NCBI RefSeq assembly: GCF_040829825.1
Contig: NZ_JBFOLH010000003.1
Length of the DNA stretch: 64,000 nt
From: Leadbetterella sp040829825
Lineage (GTDB): Bacteria > Bacteroidota > Bacteroidia > Cytophagales > Spirosomataceae
Strand: one strand, 5' to 3'
Below are positions 45,060 to 54,583 of this stretch, one piece after another; position 1 is the first letter of the stretch, and each line of letters starts with the position of its first letter. Under the pieces are notes generated by a model, which saw only the letters and a list, made by a program, of their open reading frames with translations, made no database searches and was not told the origin of the DNA. A program made the position numbers and the translations under genes.

Positions 45060-47999
45060 TCAAATTCCGTCGGTTATGGCTTTATAGGCCACATCGTGAA
45101 TTTTCTGTCGGGTTTTATTACGAATCAGCTTCTGGTTGGCGGCCGACGGATACACCCGGTTGGAGAGAAATACGAAGATCATTTCTGCTTCAGGATCTAC
45201 CCATACACAGGTGCCGGTAAAGCCTGTATGGCCGTAGGTTTTCTCAGATGCATACTGCGAGACGGTGCCGTCGCCCGGCCCGGAGGGCTTGTTCCAGCCC
45301 AGGCCCCGGTGGCTGATACGCGACTGGTTTTTGGTGAAGAAATCAATGGTTTCTTTCGAAAAGAACTGCCGGTCATCGTAGCTGCCGCCGTTCAGGTTCA
45401 TCTGCATCAGGCGGGCCAGGTCCCAGGCATTCGAAAACAGCCCGGCATGCCCCGCCACCCCGCCTAAAAGGGCCGCGTTGGGGTCGTGTACTGTGCCCTG
45501 GATAGATGCCTTCCGGAAGTCGCCGGAAACTTCTGTAGGAGCGATCAGGCTCCTGGGCTTTTGCTGGAAAACATTGTACATGAGATTGTGGAGGCCCATG
45601 GGCTCGTAAATGTTGACGCCTACAAATGCGTCAAGATTGCGGCCGCTGACGCGCTCCACCACCCGCTGAAGAAGGATGAGCCCGAGGTCAGAATACACAT
45701 ATTTGGTTCCCGGGGCACCTATTAAAGGGCTTTTCTCTATCCAGGCAAATACAGAGTCTTTTATAACGGGATTAACGGCCAGGTCATCGGATATCTTCAG
45801 GTAACCGTGCTGGGCGGTATCGGTAGAGAAGTAGTAGGGATTGAGCTGTTCGCTTCCGAAACGGGTGTTTTCGTAAAACGGTACAAAGGCTTTCAGTCCT
45901 GCCTGGTGAAGCAGCACATCTTTGACGGTAATGCGGTTTTTATTCGTTTTTTCAAGCTCTGGTAAGTAGAAAGAGAGCTTTTCATTAATATCGATTTTTT
46001 TCTGATCGTAGAGCATCATAACGGCCTGCAGGGTAGAGGCTACTTTGGTCACCGACGCCAGGTCGTAGAGCGTATGGCGGGTAACGGGCTCACCGTAGGT
46101 GTATTTGAGGTTGCCGAAGCCTTCGTAGTATACTACTTTGCCTTTGCGGGCCACCAGCACCTGGCACCCGGGGAATTCCTGGGCATTAATGGCAGCCTGG
46201 GCTATCCGGTGTATCTCATCCAGCTTTCCGGCGTCCATGCCTACTTCAGAGGGCATGGCAAAGCCCAGCCGCTGGAACCCTTCAATTTCGTAGCCGTAGT
46301 CAAGCTTGCCATCGGCCGAGAGCGTATTTACGGGTACTTTCCCGTTGGCAGAGTTGACCCCGAACAGCACATTGGCTGCAGCCATCTGGGCCTCGTCTTC
46401 GTCTTCAAAACCGCATAATACGGTTTCAAATTCATCAAAGAACTTAAGACTGTAGGGATTACCGAAAACACAGACAATGAGGCGTGACCGTTTCTGGATA
46501 TCCCTCAGCAGGTTAAGGGTAGATTCGGTAATGCCGTAATCCAGCTTTTCAGATTGCCGTACTCTATGAATGCTTACAATGACCAGGTCGTTTTTTACGG
46601 CCTCGTCTGCCACGTGCTGCCACTCGGCGTTTCCGGCAGGTTTATCGGCCAGCAGGTAAGGGGTTACGTTTCCGTAGAGTTCGAGGGTACTTTGAAAGAG
46701 GTTGCCCTCGTCAGCGCCCACGGCTATAGAAGCCATATTGACAGTAGAAAGGCCCTTGATGGGAATAAGCCCGAACTCATCGCGGGTTACGGTCACGGCT
46801 TTGTTATAGACCAGCTGCTTCAGCTCTTTGCTTTTTTCATTGTTGAGTTCGGCGGTAATATTCTTCAGATCAACGGGTGTGTAAGCATTCAGCCCTACCC
46901 AATATTTGGCTTTCAGGATTTTCCGGATGCTTTCATCGAGCTCTGCTTCGGTGATGGCGCCTTTTATGCAGGCGTCGAGTACGGCGTTATAAGCCTTGTC
47001 TATATTGGCCGTCTGCAGCAGCATATCGTTCCCGGCTTTGAAGGCGCGAACTTCTGCTTCACCTACCGGGAAACTTTTGAGGAGGCCCCGCATATTCAGG
47101 GCATCGGAAATCACAAGGCCTTCAAAGCCCAGCTCTTTCTGCAGGTACCCTTTGATAACCTTCTCCGATACGGTGGCGGGCACCCCGTTATCCAGTGCCG
47201 GCACATTCAGGTGCCCTACCATGATAGACGATACGCTGTCTTTGATCAGCGCTACAAAGGGGGCAGACTCCACCTCGCGGATGTGCTGAAGGCTGTGGTT
47301 CAGAACGGGCAGGTCATAATGCGAGTCTATGCCGGTATCTCCGTGCCCCGGGAAATGCTTGGCGCTGGTCATAACGTTCTGTTTGCGGTGACCCCGGACA
47401 AACGCGGTGGTGAGCTCGGATACATTGGAGACCGACTCGCCGAAAGAACGGTAGTTAATGACAGGGTTCTTAGGGTTGGAGTTGATGTCGGCTACAGGGG
47501 CGAAGTTGATGTGCACGCCGATGCGTTTGCATTGACGGGCAATTTCCTCACCGATCTGTTCGGCCAGGCCACTGTCTTTTGCAGCCCCGATGGTAATGGC
47601 TTTCGGGAAGGAATAGGTGTTGTTCAGCCGCATTCCCAGCCCCCATTCGGCGTCGAGACCTACCAAAAGAGGTATCTGGGAGGCTGCCTGGTAGCGATTG
47701 GTGAGCTCGGCCTGCTTCAGGGCATTTCCCTGGAAGAAAGCTACTCCGCCGAGGTGGTATTTGCGGATCTGGTTTTCAACAATCTGGTAATCGGCTTCCC
47801 GCTTATTGGAATAAACGGCTATCATGAACAACTGGCCCACCTTTTCTTCCAGCGTCATTTCCGAAAGAATCTTCTCTGTCCAGGCATTTTGTTTTTCCTG
47901 GAAAGTGGGGTCTCCGGAAACCGGATTTACCGGGTGGCGGTCAGCCACTGCGCCGGTCATCAGAAACAAAAAAATACAGCAATAAAAATATTTCAGCAC
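45060..47999 (-). CDS. GH3 beta-N-acetylhexosaminidase-like and serine hydrolase fusion
   Basis: The 979-residue exported protein joins two enzymes. Residues of about 40-370 form a GH3 barrel with KHFPGHGDTGIDSHYDLP and the nucleophile Asp in VISDALNMRG, as in NagZ-like enzymes, followed by a GH3 C-terminal domain to about 580. Residues of about 600-975 are a class C beta-lactamase-like serine hydrolase with SVTK (Ser-x2-Lys), YSDLG in the Tyr-x-Asn position, and GHTGFTG. A muropeptide or glycan role is plausible. The start is GTG: an in-frame TAG lies just two codons upstream and the next ATG is 13 codons inside the signal peptide. Confidence 0.9.
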   Translation of the reverse strand: MLKYFYCCIFLFLMTGAVADRHPVNPVSGDPTFQEKQNAWTEKILSEMTLEEKVGQLFMIAVYSNKREADYQIVENQIRKYHLGGVAFFQGNALKQAELTNRYQAASQIPLLVGLDAEWGLGMRLNNTYSFPKAITIGAAKDSGLAEQIGEEIARQCKRIGVHINFAPVADINSNPKNPVINYRSFGESVSNVSELTTAFVRGHRKQNVMTSAKHFPGHGDTGIDSHYDLPVLNHSLQHIREVESAPFVALIKDSVSSIMVGHLNVPALDNGVPATVSEKVIKGYLQKELGFEGLVISDALNMRGLLKSFPVGEAEVRAFKAGNDMLLQTANIDKAYNAVLDACIKGAITEAELDESIRKILKAKYWVGLNAYTPVDLKNITAELNNEKSKELKQLVYNKAVTVTRDEFGLIPIKGLSTVNMASIAVGADEGNLFQSTLELYGNVTPYLLADKPAGNAEWQHVADEAVKNDLVIVSIHRVRQSEKLDYGITESTLNLLRDIQKRSRLIVCVFGNPYSLKFFDEFETVLCGFEDEDEAQMAAANVLFGVNSANGKVPVNTLSADGKLDYGYEIEGFQRLGFAMPSEVGMDAGKLDEIHRIAQAAINAQEFPGCQVLVARKGKVVYYEGFGNLKYTYGEPVTRHTLYDLASVTKVASTLQAVMMLYDQKKIDINEKLSFYLPELEKTNKNRITVKDVLLHQAGLKAFVPFYENTRFGSEQLNPYYFSTDTAQHGYLKISDDLAVNPVIKDSVFAWIEKSPLIGAPGTKYVYSDLGLILLQRVVERVSGRNLDAFVGVNIYEPMGLHNLMYNVFQQKPRSLIAPTEVSGDFRKASIQGTVHDPNAALLGGVAGHAGLFSNAWDLARLMQMNLNGGSYDDRQFFSKETIDFFTKNQSRISHRGLGWNKPSGPGDGTVSQYASEKTYGHTGFTGTCVWVDPEAEMIFVFLSNRVYPSAANQKLIRNKTRQKIHDVAYKAITDGI

Positions 48000-48155
48000 G
48001 TGCTACAAACGAATAATAATAGATAAAACGAATAGATTCGCAAAAAAGGGCTTTTAGAAGGGAAAATAAAAGGTTTAATGCAGAAAAGTGAAGTAATATC
48101 GGATAGAAGTCCCGCAGGAGCGGCCTTATTATAGGGAAAAGCCCTAATAAATGCG

Positions 48156-48163
48156 TACCTTTG
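48156..48163 (+). promoter_or_regulatory. Putative -7 element of the ABC-F gene promoter
   Basis: TACCTTTG is an exact TAnnTTTG match lying 24 bp before the ATG at 48188, a typical leader length. No good TTG is seen at -33. The rest of the 188-bp divergent gap toward the GH3 gene shows no other clear element. Confidence 0.45.
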
Positions 48164-48187
48164 CACTTCAATTTTTTAATCAGATTT

Positions 48188-49804
48188 ATGTTAACGGTAT
48201 CTAATCTTTCCCTGCAGTTTGGGAAACGAGTGCTTTTTGAAGAAGTAAACCTGAAGTTCACTCCCGGAAACGTGTACGGCCTGATCGGGGCGAACGGTGC
48301 GGGAAAGTCGACTTTTGTAAAAATACTGGCGGGTGATATAGATCCCACCACCGGGAATGTAAGCATGGACCCGGGAGAACGGATGTCGGTGCTGAAGCAG
48401 AACCAGAATGCGTATGACGAGTATAGCGTGCTGGATACCGTTATGCGCGGAAACGAGCGTCTTTACGAGGTAATGCAGGAGAAAGACGCCCTGTATGCCA
48501 AAGAAGATTTTTCAGAAGAAGACGGAAACCGGGCTGCGGAGCTGGAAGGTGAATTTGCAGAAATGAACGGCTGGGAGGCCGAATCCGATGCGGCGGCATT
48601 GCTGTCAGGCCTGGGAATTTCAGAAGATTATCACTACACGGTGATGGCCGAAATGAACCCGGCTGAAAAAGTGAAGGTATTGCTGGCCCAGGCCCTGTTC
48701 GGAAACCCCGATGTGCTGCTCCTGGATGAGCCTACCAACAACCTGGATATCGAATCGATTCTCTGGCTGGAGAACTTCCTCATGAATTTCAAGAATACGG
48801 TGATCGTGGTTTCCCACGACCGGCACTTCCTGGATAATGTTTGTACCTATATTGCCGACCTCGATTTCAAGAAGATCACCCTTTACGGCGGTAACTATAC
48901 CTTCTGGTACGAATCAAGCCAGCTGGCTGCCAAGCAGAAGGCCGACCAGAATAAGAAGGCGGAAGAGAAGAAGAAAGAGCTGGAAGAGTTTATCCGGCGG
49001 TTTTCAGCTAACGTGGCCAAATCAAAGCAGGCTACGGCCCGCCAGAAGATGATTGATAAGCTGGATATTGCCGCTATTCAGCCCTCGTCAAGAAGGTACC
49101 CGTTTATTGGCTTCAAGCCGGAGCGGGAAGTGGGTGACCAGATCCTGATGGTGGAGAATCTCAGCTATAAAAACGAAGAGGGAGATTACCTCTTTAAAGA
49201 CCTGAGCTTCCAGGTGGCCAAGGGTGACAAGATTGCCTTTTTAAGCAAGGACGGCCTGGCCGTAACCGCCCTTTTCGATGTGCTGACGGAAAAGAAGCAG
49301 CCGGTTTCCGGAACTTTCAAATGGGGGGTGACCATTACCAAAGAATACCTGCCCAACGACAACACCGATTATTTTACCGACAGCAGCCTGAACCTGGTAG
49401 ACTGGTTGCGCCAGTATTCTGCCGAGAAAGACGAAACCTTTATCCGGGGATTCCTGGGAAGGATGCTGTTTTCAGGCGAGGAGGCCCTGAAGCAATGTAC
49501 GGTGCTTTCAGGAGGGGAGAAGCAGCGCTGCATGTTCTCGAAGATGATGCTGGCCAACTCCAATGTGCTGCTGTTTGATGAGCCTACCAACCACCTTGAC
49601 CTGGAGTCTATCCAGGCGCTGAACAAAGGAATGGAAGATTATGACAGCGTTATCCTGTTTACATCGCATGACCACCAGCTGACCAACTCGGTGGCTAACC
49701 GGGTGATTGAGCTCGGGCCAAAAGGCTGCCTGGATAAGCTGATGACCTTTGATGAATTTTTGACCGACGAGCGCGTGAAGGGGCAGCGGGCGGCGATATA
49801 TTGA
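48188..49804 (+). CDS. ABC-F family ATPase (YbiT-like translation factor)
   Basis: The 538-residue protein has two ABC domains and no membrane segments, as in ABC-F proteins acting on the ribosome. NBD1 has Walker A GANGAGKST (residues 34-42) and Walker B VLLLDEPTNNLD. NBD2 has the signature LSGGEKQR (about 440) and VLLFDEPTNHLD. The Walker A of NBD2 is degenerate (SKDGLAVT, about 353-360), and the signature of NBD1 reads MNPAEK instead of LSGGE. These two elements form one composite site, so one ATP site is intact and one degenerate. The start at 48188 replaces a TTG start nine codons upstream. Confidence 0.92.
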   Translation: MLTVSNLSLQFGKRVLFEEVNLKFTPGNVYGLIGANGAGKSTFVKILAGDIDPTTGNVSMDPGERMSVLKQNQNAYDEYSVLDTVMRGNERLYEVMQEKDALYAKEDFSEEDGNRAAELEGEFAEMNGWEAESDAAALLSGLGISEDYHYTVMAEMNPAEKVKVLLAQALFGNPDVLLLDEPTNNLDIESILWLENFLMNFKNTVIVVSHDRHFLDNVCTYIADLDFKKITLYGGNYTFWYESSQLAAKQKADQNKKAEEKKKELEEFIRRFSANVAKSKQATARQKMIDKLDIAAIQPSSRRYPFIGFKPEREVGDQILMVENLSYKNEEGDYLFKDLSFQVAKGDKIAFLSKDGLAVTALFDVLTEKKQPVSGTFKWGVTITKEYLPNDNTDYFTDSSLNLVDWLRQYSAEKDETFIRGFLGRMLFSGEEALKQCTVLSGGEKQRCMFSKMMLANSNVLLFDEPTNHLDLESIQALNKGMEDYDSVILFTSHDHQLTNSVANRVIELGPKGCLDKLMTFDEFLTDERVKGQRAAIY

Positions 49805-49864
49805 AAGAAGGGGTAATAGCTGTATGCGGTTTTCGCTTACGGCTTGTGGTTCTTGCCTACGCCC

Positions 49865-49886
49865 GGTTCTCGACTACGCTCAGACT
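49865..49886. repeat. Possible interspersed repeat of the TCGACTnCGCTCAG type
   Basis: The words TTCTCGACTACGCTCAG (49868-49884) and flanking bases in the ABC-F/rpsA gap resemble a short sequence that, from memory, recurs in intergenic regions of many Bacteroidota. Only one copy is in this window, so repetition cannot be shown here. Confidence 0.35.
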
Positions 49887-49908
49887 CTGAAGTTCGGAAC
49901 TCCCCCAT

Positions 49909-49941
49909 AAAAAACGGCCCACTTTTCAGCGGGCCGTTTTT
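49909..49941. terminator. Bidirectional intrinsic terminator between ABC-F gene and rpsA
   Basis: AAAAACGGCCC and GGGCCGTTTTT form an 11-bp perfect stem with a 10-base loop. Each strand reads a GC stem followed by a T-run. It lies between the convergent ABC-F gene and rpsA, 18 bp after the rpsA stop, and should end transcription from both sides. Confidence 0.9.
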
Positions 49942-49959
49942 AATATCCGGATGATCCGA

Positions 49960-51777
49960 TTATTCTTCTGTTTCAGCTTTCTTCTTAGAGGCAGCCTTTT
50001 TCTTGGAGGCGGCTTCTTCGCTTACCAGCTGATCTTTCAGGGCAGCAAGAGCAGAGATATCTCCCAGCGTTGATTTTTCAGCTTCAGGAAGCTTCACTTT
50101 CTCCGCTGATTTTCCGCTTTTCTTTTTCTCAGGCTCTTCGGAAGGAGCTTCCCAGGTTCTGGTGTGAGAAAGAACAATTTTCTTCTCTTCTTTGTTGAAT
50201 TCGGTCACTTCGAATTTCAGCTTTTCACCTACTTCCGCTACTGAGCCGTCTTCTTTTACGATTCCTTTAAGAGAAGCGGTTCCTTCAATACCGTAAGGCA
50301 GCTCAAGGGTAACCACTTTATCTGACTTGGCAATGATGCTGGCGTCATGTACGGTACCTACTTCAAAAACCGACTCGAACGTATCCCATGGATTCTCTTC
50401 GATATGCTTGTGGCTCAGGGCCAGCCTGCGGTTTTCAACATCCAGCTCAAGAACCACTACTTCAAGGGTATCACCGATCTTCACGAAGTCAGAAGGATGC
50501 TTGATCTTTTTGGTCCATGACAGGTCAGATACGTGTACCAGGCCGTCAATACCTTCTTCCAGTTCCAGGAACAGGCCGAAGTTGGTCAGGTTTCTCACGG
50601 TACCGGTGTGGCGGGTTCCGATGGCATATTTAGCCAGCAGATCCTGCTTGGTCCAGGGGTCTTCTGTCAGCTGCTTGATGCCCAGAGACATTTTTCTTTC
50701 TTCTTTGTCGAGGGTAAGAACCACGGCAGAGATTTCGTCTCCGATCTGGAGGAAGTCAGACGGGTTTCTCAGGTGCTGAGACCACGACATTTCTGAAACG
50801 TGGATCAGGCCTTCTACTCCCGGCTTCAGCTCGAGGAACGCACCGTAATCGGCAATATTTACAATTTTACCGGTTACTTTAGAGCCTACTTCCAGGTTTT
50901 GCGCCAGTGAATCCCAAGGATGGGCCTCCAGCTGCTTCATACCCAGAGAGATACGTTTTTTCTCATCGTCGAAGTCAAGTACAACCACCTTGATCTTGTC
51001 ATCCAGGTTAAGTACTTCGTTCGGATGGTTCACGCGGCCCCACGAGATATCGGTAATGTGAAGCAGACCGTCAACACCGCCCAGGTCAATGAACACCCCG
51101 AAGTTAGTGATGTTTTTAACCACCCCTTCAAGCACCTGTCCTTTTTCCAGGTTAGTAAGAATCTGCTGTCTTTGTGATTCAAGATCTTTCTCGATCAGTA
51201 CTTTGTGGGATACCACTACGTTATCGTTAGTGTGGTTGATTTTCACCACTTTAACTTCCATGCGTTTTCCTACAAATACGTCGAAGTCACGGATAGGCTT
51301 AACGTCGATCTGTGAACCGGGCAGGAACGCCTCAATTCCGTAGATATCAACGATCAGACCTCCTTTTGTACGACGTTTGATCAGGGCATCCACGATAACA
51401 TCGGTTTCAAGCGCCTGCTCAATTTTAGACCATGCGGTCAGGATTCTTGCTTTCTTGCGGGAAATCACCAGCTGACCCAGCGCATCTTCCTGCTTTTCAA
51501 TGAAAACTTCTACTTTGTCGCCTACCTTAAGATCAGGCAGGTCACGAAATTCTGAACGGGATACAATACCGTCAGATTTAAACCCGATGTTCAGCAGTAC
51601 TTCCCTGTCGCTTACACCCACAACAAGTGCCTCTACCACATCTTTTTCTTCGATCGGAGAGAAGGTTTCTCCGTACAGTTTTTCGAGCTCGGCCTTCTGA
51701 TCTGCAGAATAGCCACCACCAATACCTTTTTTGGTTACTTTGTCCCAGTCAAACGCAGGGAATTGTTGATCTGTCAT
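49960..51777 (-). CDS. rpsA: 30S ribosomal protein S1
   Basis: The protein of about 605 residues carries six S1 RNA-binding repeats, seen in the recurring blocks GVVKNITNFGVFIDLGGVDGLLHITDISW, GKIVNIADYGAFLELKPGVEGLIHVSEMSW and GTVRNLTNFGLFLELEEGIDGLVHVSDLSW (each split here only for description). The C-terminus is Lys-rich (SKKKAASKKKAETEE), a feature of the Bacteroidota protein. It binds mRNA leaders on the 30S subunit; in this phylum Shine-Dalgarno use is weak. The start MTDQQFPAFDWDK is preferred over an ATG seven codons upstream. Confidence 0.96.
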   Translation of the reverse strand: MTDQQFPAFDWDKVTKKGIGGGYSADQKAELEKLYGETFSPIEEKDVVEALVVGVSDREVLLNIGFKSDGIVSRSEFRDLPDLKVGDKVEVFIEKQEDALGQLVISRKKARILTAWSKIEQALETDVIVDALIKRRTKGGLIVDIYGIEAFLPGSQIDVKPIRDFDVFVGKRMEVKVVKINHTNDNVVVSHKVLIEKDLESQRQQILTNLEKGQVLEGVVKNITNFGVFIDLGGVDGLLHITDISWGRVNHPNEVLNLDDKIKVVVLDFDDEKKRISLGMKQLEAHPWDSLAQNLEVGSKVTGKIVNIADYGAFLELKPGVEGLIHVSEMSWSQHLRNPSDFLQIGDEISAVVLTLDKEERKMSLGIKQLTEDPWTKQDLLAKYAIGTRHTGTVRNLTNFGLFLELEEGIDGLVHVSDLSWTKKIKHPSDFVKIGDTLEVVVLELDVENRRLALSHKHIEENPWDTFESVFEVGTVHDASIIAKSDKVVTLELPYGIEGTASLKGIVKEDGSVAEVGEKLKFEVTEFNKEEKKIVLSHTRTWEAPSEEPEKKKSGKSAEKVKLPEAEKSTLGDISALAALKDQLVSEEAASKKKAASKKKAETEE

Positions 51778-51860
51778 AAAAATGTGCCCTTCGTACATCA
51801 GCAGACCGGGCTATTCTGCTGAAATTTAATTAGATAATGAATTCCTTCTGAAAAGGATTG

Positions 51861-51868
51861 CAAAGATA
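51861..51868 (-). promoter_or_regulatory. Putative -7 element of the rpsA promoter
   Basis: TATCTTTG on the minus strand is an exact TAnnTTTG match. It leaves a leader of about 80 bases before the rpsA ATG at 51777, long enough for S1 autoregulation through RNA structure, although I could not identify a defined structure. Confidence 0.5.
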
Positions 51869-51965
51869 GAGGTTTTCTGTTCATTTACGAAGTATCATAA
51901 ATAATTTTCTGACAATCAGGGGAATAATTCCTCTTTTTTGCGGGTGTTTTGCTTACTTTGCGGTT

Positions 51966-52745
51966 ATGAAAGTACAACTGGCAAATCCTGAGCATCTTGT
52001 AGAAAAGCTTCTTTCGGTGGCATGGGCCTATATGCCCAAAATAGTGATTACCGTGCTGACGCTGATTGTGGGCTTCTGGCTGGCTAACCGGATAAGAAGC
52101 TGGCTGATGGCCATCCTCGACAGGAGAAATGTGAATCCCAATGTGATACCTTTCATGGGGTCGCTGATCTCTATCCTGATCAAGATCATGGTGCTGATCA
52201 GTGCGGCGGCCAAATTTGGTATTGAAACCACCTCATTTGTGGCTTTGCTGGGAGGTGCCGGGCTGGCTATAGGACTGGCTATGCAGGGCAATCTTTCTAA
52301 TTTTGCCAGCGGTGTGATGATCCTGGCGTTTAAGCCTTACCAGATCGGCGACAGCGTAACCATAGCCGGGTACACGGGGATAGTGAAGGAGATCCTGATT
52401 TTTAATACGGTTTTGCTGACCAAAGAGAATAAGAGGGTGATCATTCCCAACAATTCCATTACCTCGGGCCCTATTGTTAATATCTCCGGGAACGGGGAGC
52501 TGCGGATAGAGCTGAATTTTAAGGTGCCGCATGAGAAAGACATTGAGACCGTAAAGAATATCATCCTGACGGCATGTGCCCAGAATGAAAAAATTCACCG
52601 GTCGCCGGCTCCCCGGGTTTCGCTCAACTCCGAAGACTGGGCCACCATTGTATATTCGGTCAAAGCCTGGTGCGCACCCGGAGATACGGGTGAGGTGGAA
52701 GATTACCTGAACGAAGTGGTGAAGCAGCGGCTTTCCGCCCTGTAG
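51966..52745 (+). CDS. Small-conductance mechanosensitive channel (MscS family)
   Basis: The 259-residue protein has three transmembrane segments (about residues 20-40, 60-82, 88-112). TM3 carries the pore helix pattern GGAGLAIGLAMQGNLSNFASGV, followed by the beta domain with PYQIGDSVTIAGYTGIVKEI and a cytoplasmic cage. It releases solutes upon hypo-osmotic shock. It is minimal MscS length. Its stop is one base from the stop of the convergent GHMP kinase gene. Confidence 0.94.
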   Translation: MKVQLANPEHLVEKLLSVAWAYMPKIVITVLTLIVGFWLANRIRSWLMAILDRRNVNPNVIPFMGSLISILIKIMVLISAAAKFGIETTSFVALLGGAGLAIGLAMQGNLSNFASGVMILAFKPYQIGDSVTIAGYTGIVKEILIFNTVLLTKENKRVIIPNNSITSGPIVNISGNGELRIELNFKVPHEKDIETVKNIILTACAQNEKIHRSPAPRVSLNSEDWATIVYSVKAWCAPGDTGEVEDYLNEVVKQRLSAL

Positions 52746-52746
52746 C

Positions 52747-53814
52747 CTAATCCACCCTTGTGCCTTCGTCTACCTCAATGATATAGGGCTTTCCGCCTTC
52801 CCGCTCAATGGCTTCTGCCACGGCTTCGGGGTTATTCGGCGCATAGGCAAACATGCATCCGCCGCCGCCTGAGCCATTGATCTTGGCTCCCAGGGCACCG
52901 GCGTTTAAAGAGGCTTCCACCATGCGGTCAATTTTGGGAGTAGATACTTTTTTGGCATCGCGCAGGCTGTCCTGGTGAATGTTCAGCAGCTCGCCAACCC
53001 GGGTTTTATCAACGGTATCAGCGGCAAACATGGTCCGCGCCTCGCGCAGGATATCGCGGTCGGAAAGGTTGCCCTCCAGCAACCGGAACTGCTCTGCGGA
53101 GAGTTCTGACCGGAAACGCCCGGCTTCTCCGGCCGGGAAGGTATGAAGATCGAAGGCCCTGCCTGAAGTATTAAGCCGGCGGATGATATCGAGCATACCG
53201 AATTTGACATGCTTGAGAATGCCCAGCGTATCTTTGGGCTCCAGGGAGTCGCCCAGCACAAACGTACCCAGCTTCACGGGATAAGACAGCGCCATGGGCT
53301 CAGGCACGGTTTCGAGGTACATGATATTTCCGAGGGCGGTAGAATACTGATCCATCATTCCGCCGGGTTCCCCGAATTCCAGCACTTCTGCTTCTACGGC
53401 AAATTTGCCAATGTCAAAACGCGATACCGTTTCGGCCGGCTTCACATCGGCCATCCGGGCCAGGAAGTGAATCCAGGATACCAGCAGGGCAGAGGAGCTT
53501 GACGTTCCTGAATTGATAGGAATATTGCCCGTTACGTGAACGTCAAAACCGGTCTCGAACCCGTAGCCGTGCCTCCGCAGCACATTAATGGCTGATTTGA
53601 AGTAATCACGCTCTTTGGCGTACCTGAGCTCGGGCTCGAGCAGGAATATTTCTTCAGACCGGATATCCGGCATGTGGATATGGATGGTATTGTCGGCTCT
53701 TTTTTCCCCGTGAACATGAATTCTTCGGGAAATGGCTGCGGCAATTACCGGCAGACCCAGGTAATCCTGGTGCTCTCCGAAAAGGCAGATCCTGCCGGGA
53801 GTTGAAATTTTCAT
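52747..53814 (-). CDS. GHMP-family kinase (galactokinase/mevalonate-kinase-like)
   Basis: The 355-residue protein has the three GHMP motifs: PGRICLFGEHQDYLG near the N-terminus, the ATP-binding loop PINSGTSSSSALLVSW and the C-terminal GAKINGSGGGGCMFAY. GEHQDYLGLPV resembles galactokinases and sugar kinases of the L-fucokinase/heptokinase type more than mevalonate kinases. The sugar substrate is not certain. The gene is isolated, so context does not help. Confidence 0.88.
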   Translation of the reverse strand: MKISTPGRICLFGEHQDYLGLPVIAAAISRRIHVHGEKRADNTIHIHMPDIRSEEIFLLEPELRYAKERDYFKSAINVLRRHGYGFETGFDVHVTGNIPINSGTSSSSALLVSWIHFLARMADVKPAETVSRFDIGKFAVEAEVLEFGEPGGMMDQYSTALGNIMYLETVPEPMALSYPVKLGTFVLGDSLEPKDTLGILKHVKFGMLDIIRRLNTSGRAFDLHTFPAGEAGRFRSELSAEQFRLLEGNLSDRDILREARTMFAADTVDKTRVGELLNIHQDSLRDAKKVSTPKIDRMVEASLNAGALGAKINGSGGGGCMFAYAPNNPEAVAEAIEREGGKPYIIEVDEGTRVD

Positions 53815-54062
53815 ACAAAACAGAAAAATACCGGATAGCTCCGGGTAAAATAAAAGTAGGGGTCAAAAATACAACTTATCGCGACAAATTTTTATGCATT
53901 TGGGCACTTTTGTGTTGAATGAGACATCGTGACGGGACCGTTTTGCGCATCCGCAGAAAGTAGAACATTGTTTATCAAAGGATTATTTAATGATTTCATT
54001 ATTTGGTAAAATGAAAATTATCCGCTAGTTTCGGCTTGCAGAAAAACAATCCTAAACTGTAC

Positions 54063-54566
54063 ATGGGGCGGCAAGTGTTAGTTCTGAATGCCGACTACAG
54101 TGCTATAAGCGTCTGCACTGTACCTAAGGCATTTTTACTGGTTTATCTTAACAAGGCAGAGATGGTCGCGGAAGCGGGTACAGCATGCCTCAGAACCGTA
54201 TCGTCGGTTTATTCCCTTCCCACCATCATTCGTTTGCACAGTTACGTGAAGGTTCCCTACAAAAGCATTGTGCTGAACCGTCACAATATTTTTAAAAGAG
54301 ATCACCACCAGTGCCAGTACTGCGGATCTTCCAAAGACCTCACCTTAGACCACGTGCTGCCCAAGTCGAGGGGCGGCAAAACCAGCTGGGATAACCTGGT
54401 AGCAGCCTGCCGGAACTGCAATTCAAGGAAGGGTGACTGCCTGCCGGAAGAAGCGGGTATGCCGCTAAAGCAAAAGCCGTTTCGTCCTACCTTCGTGATG
54501 TTTGTCAGAGACTACTCCGGAAATATTGAAAGCACCTGGCTGCCGTATCTAAACCGCTGGCGGTAA
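54063..54566 (+). CDS. HNH endonuclease-domain protein
   Basis: This 167-residue protein begins MGRQVLVLNADYSAISVCTV; the ATG at 54063 is chosen over an upstream TTG because homologues start here. The HNH domain follows CQYC (zinc pair) with LDHVLPKSRGGKTSWDNLV and CRNCN. This is a stand-alone, widely conserved bacterial HNH family of unknown role, not a mobile-intron enzyme by context. The upstream 248-bp gap is AT-rich and shows no clear promoter word. Confidence 0.9.
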   Translation: MGRQVLVLNADYSAISVCTVPKAFLLVYLNKAEMVAEAGTACLRTVSSVYSLPTIIRLHSYVKVPYKSIVLNRHNIFKRDHHQCQYCGSSKDLTLDHVLPKSRGGKTSWDNLVAACRNCNSRKGDCLPEEAGMPLKQKPFRPTFVMFVRDYSGNIESTWLPYLNRWR

Positions 54567-54583
54567 TTCTCCCGTTTTGAGTG

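Noticed and set aside
46554..48026. 490-codon plus-strand open frame opposite the GH3 fusion gene
   Set aside because: It is the antisense of a clearly functional gene and contains no recognisable motif or signal peptide.
49805..49959. tRNA or other stable RNA between the ABC-F gene and rpsA
   Set aside because: No cloverleaf could be drawn; only the repeat-like word and the bidirectional terminator are seen.
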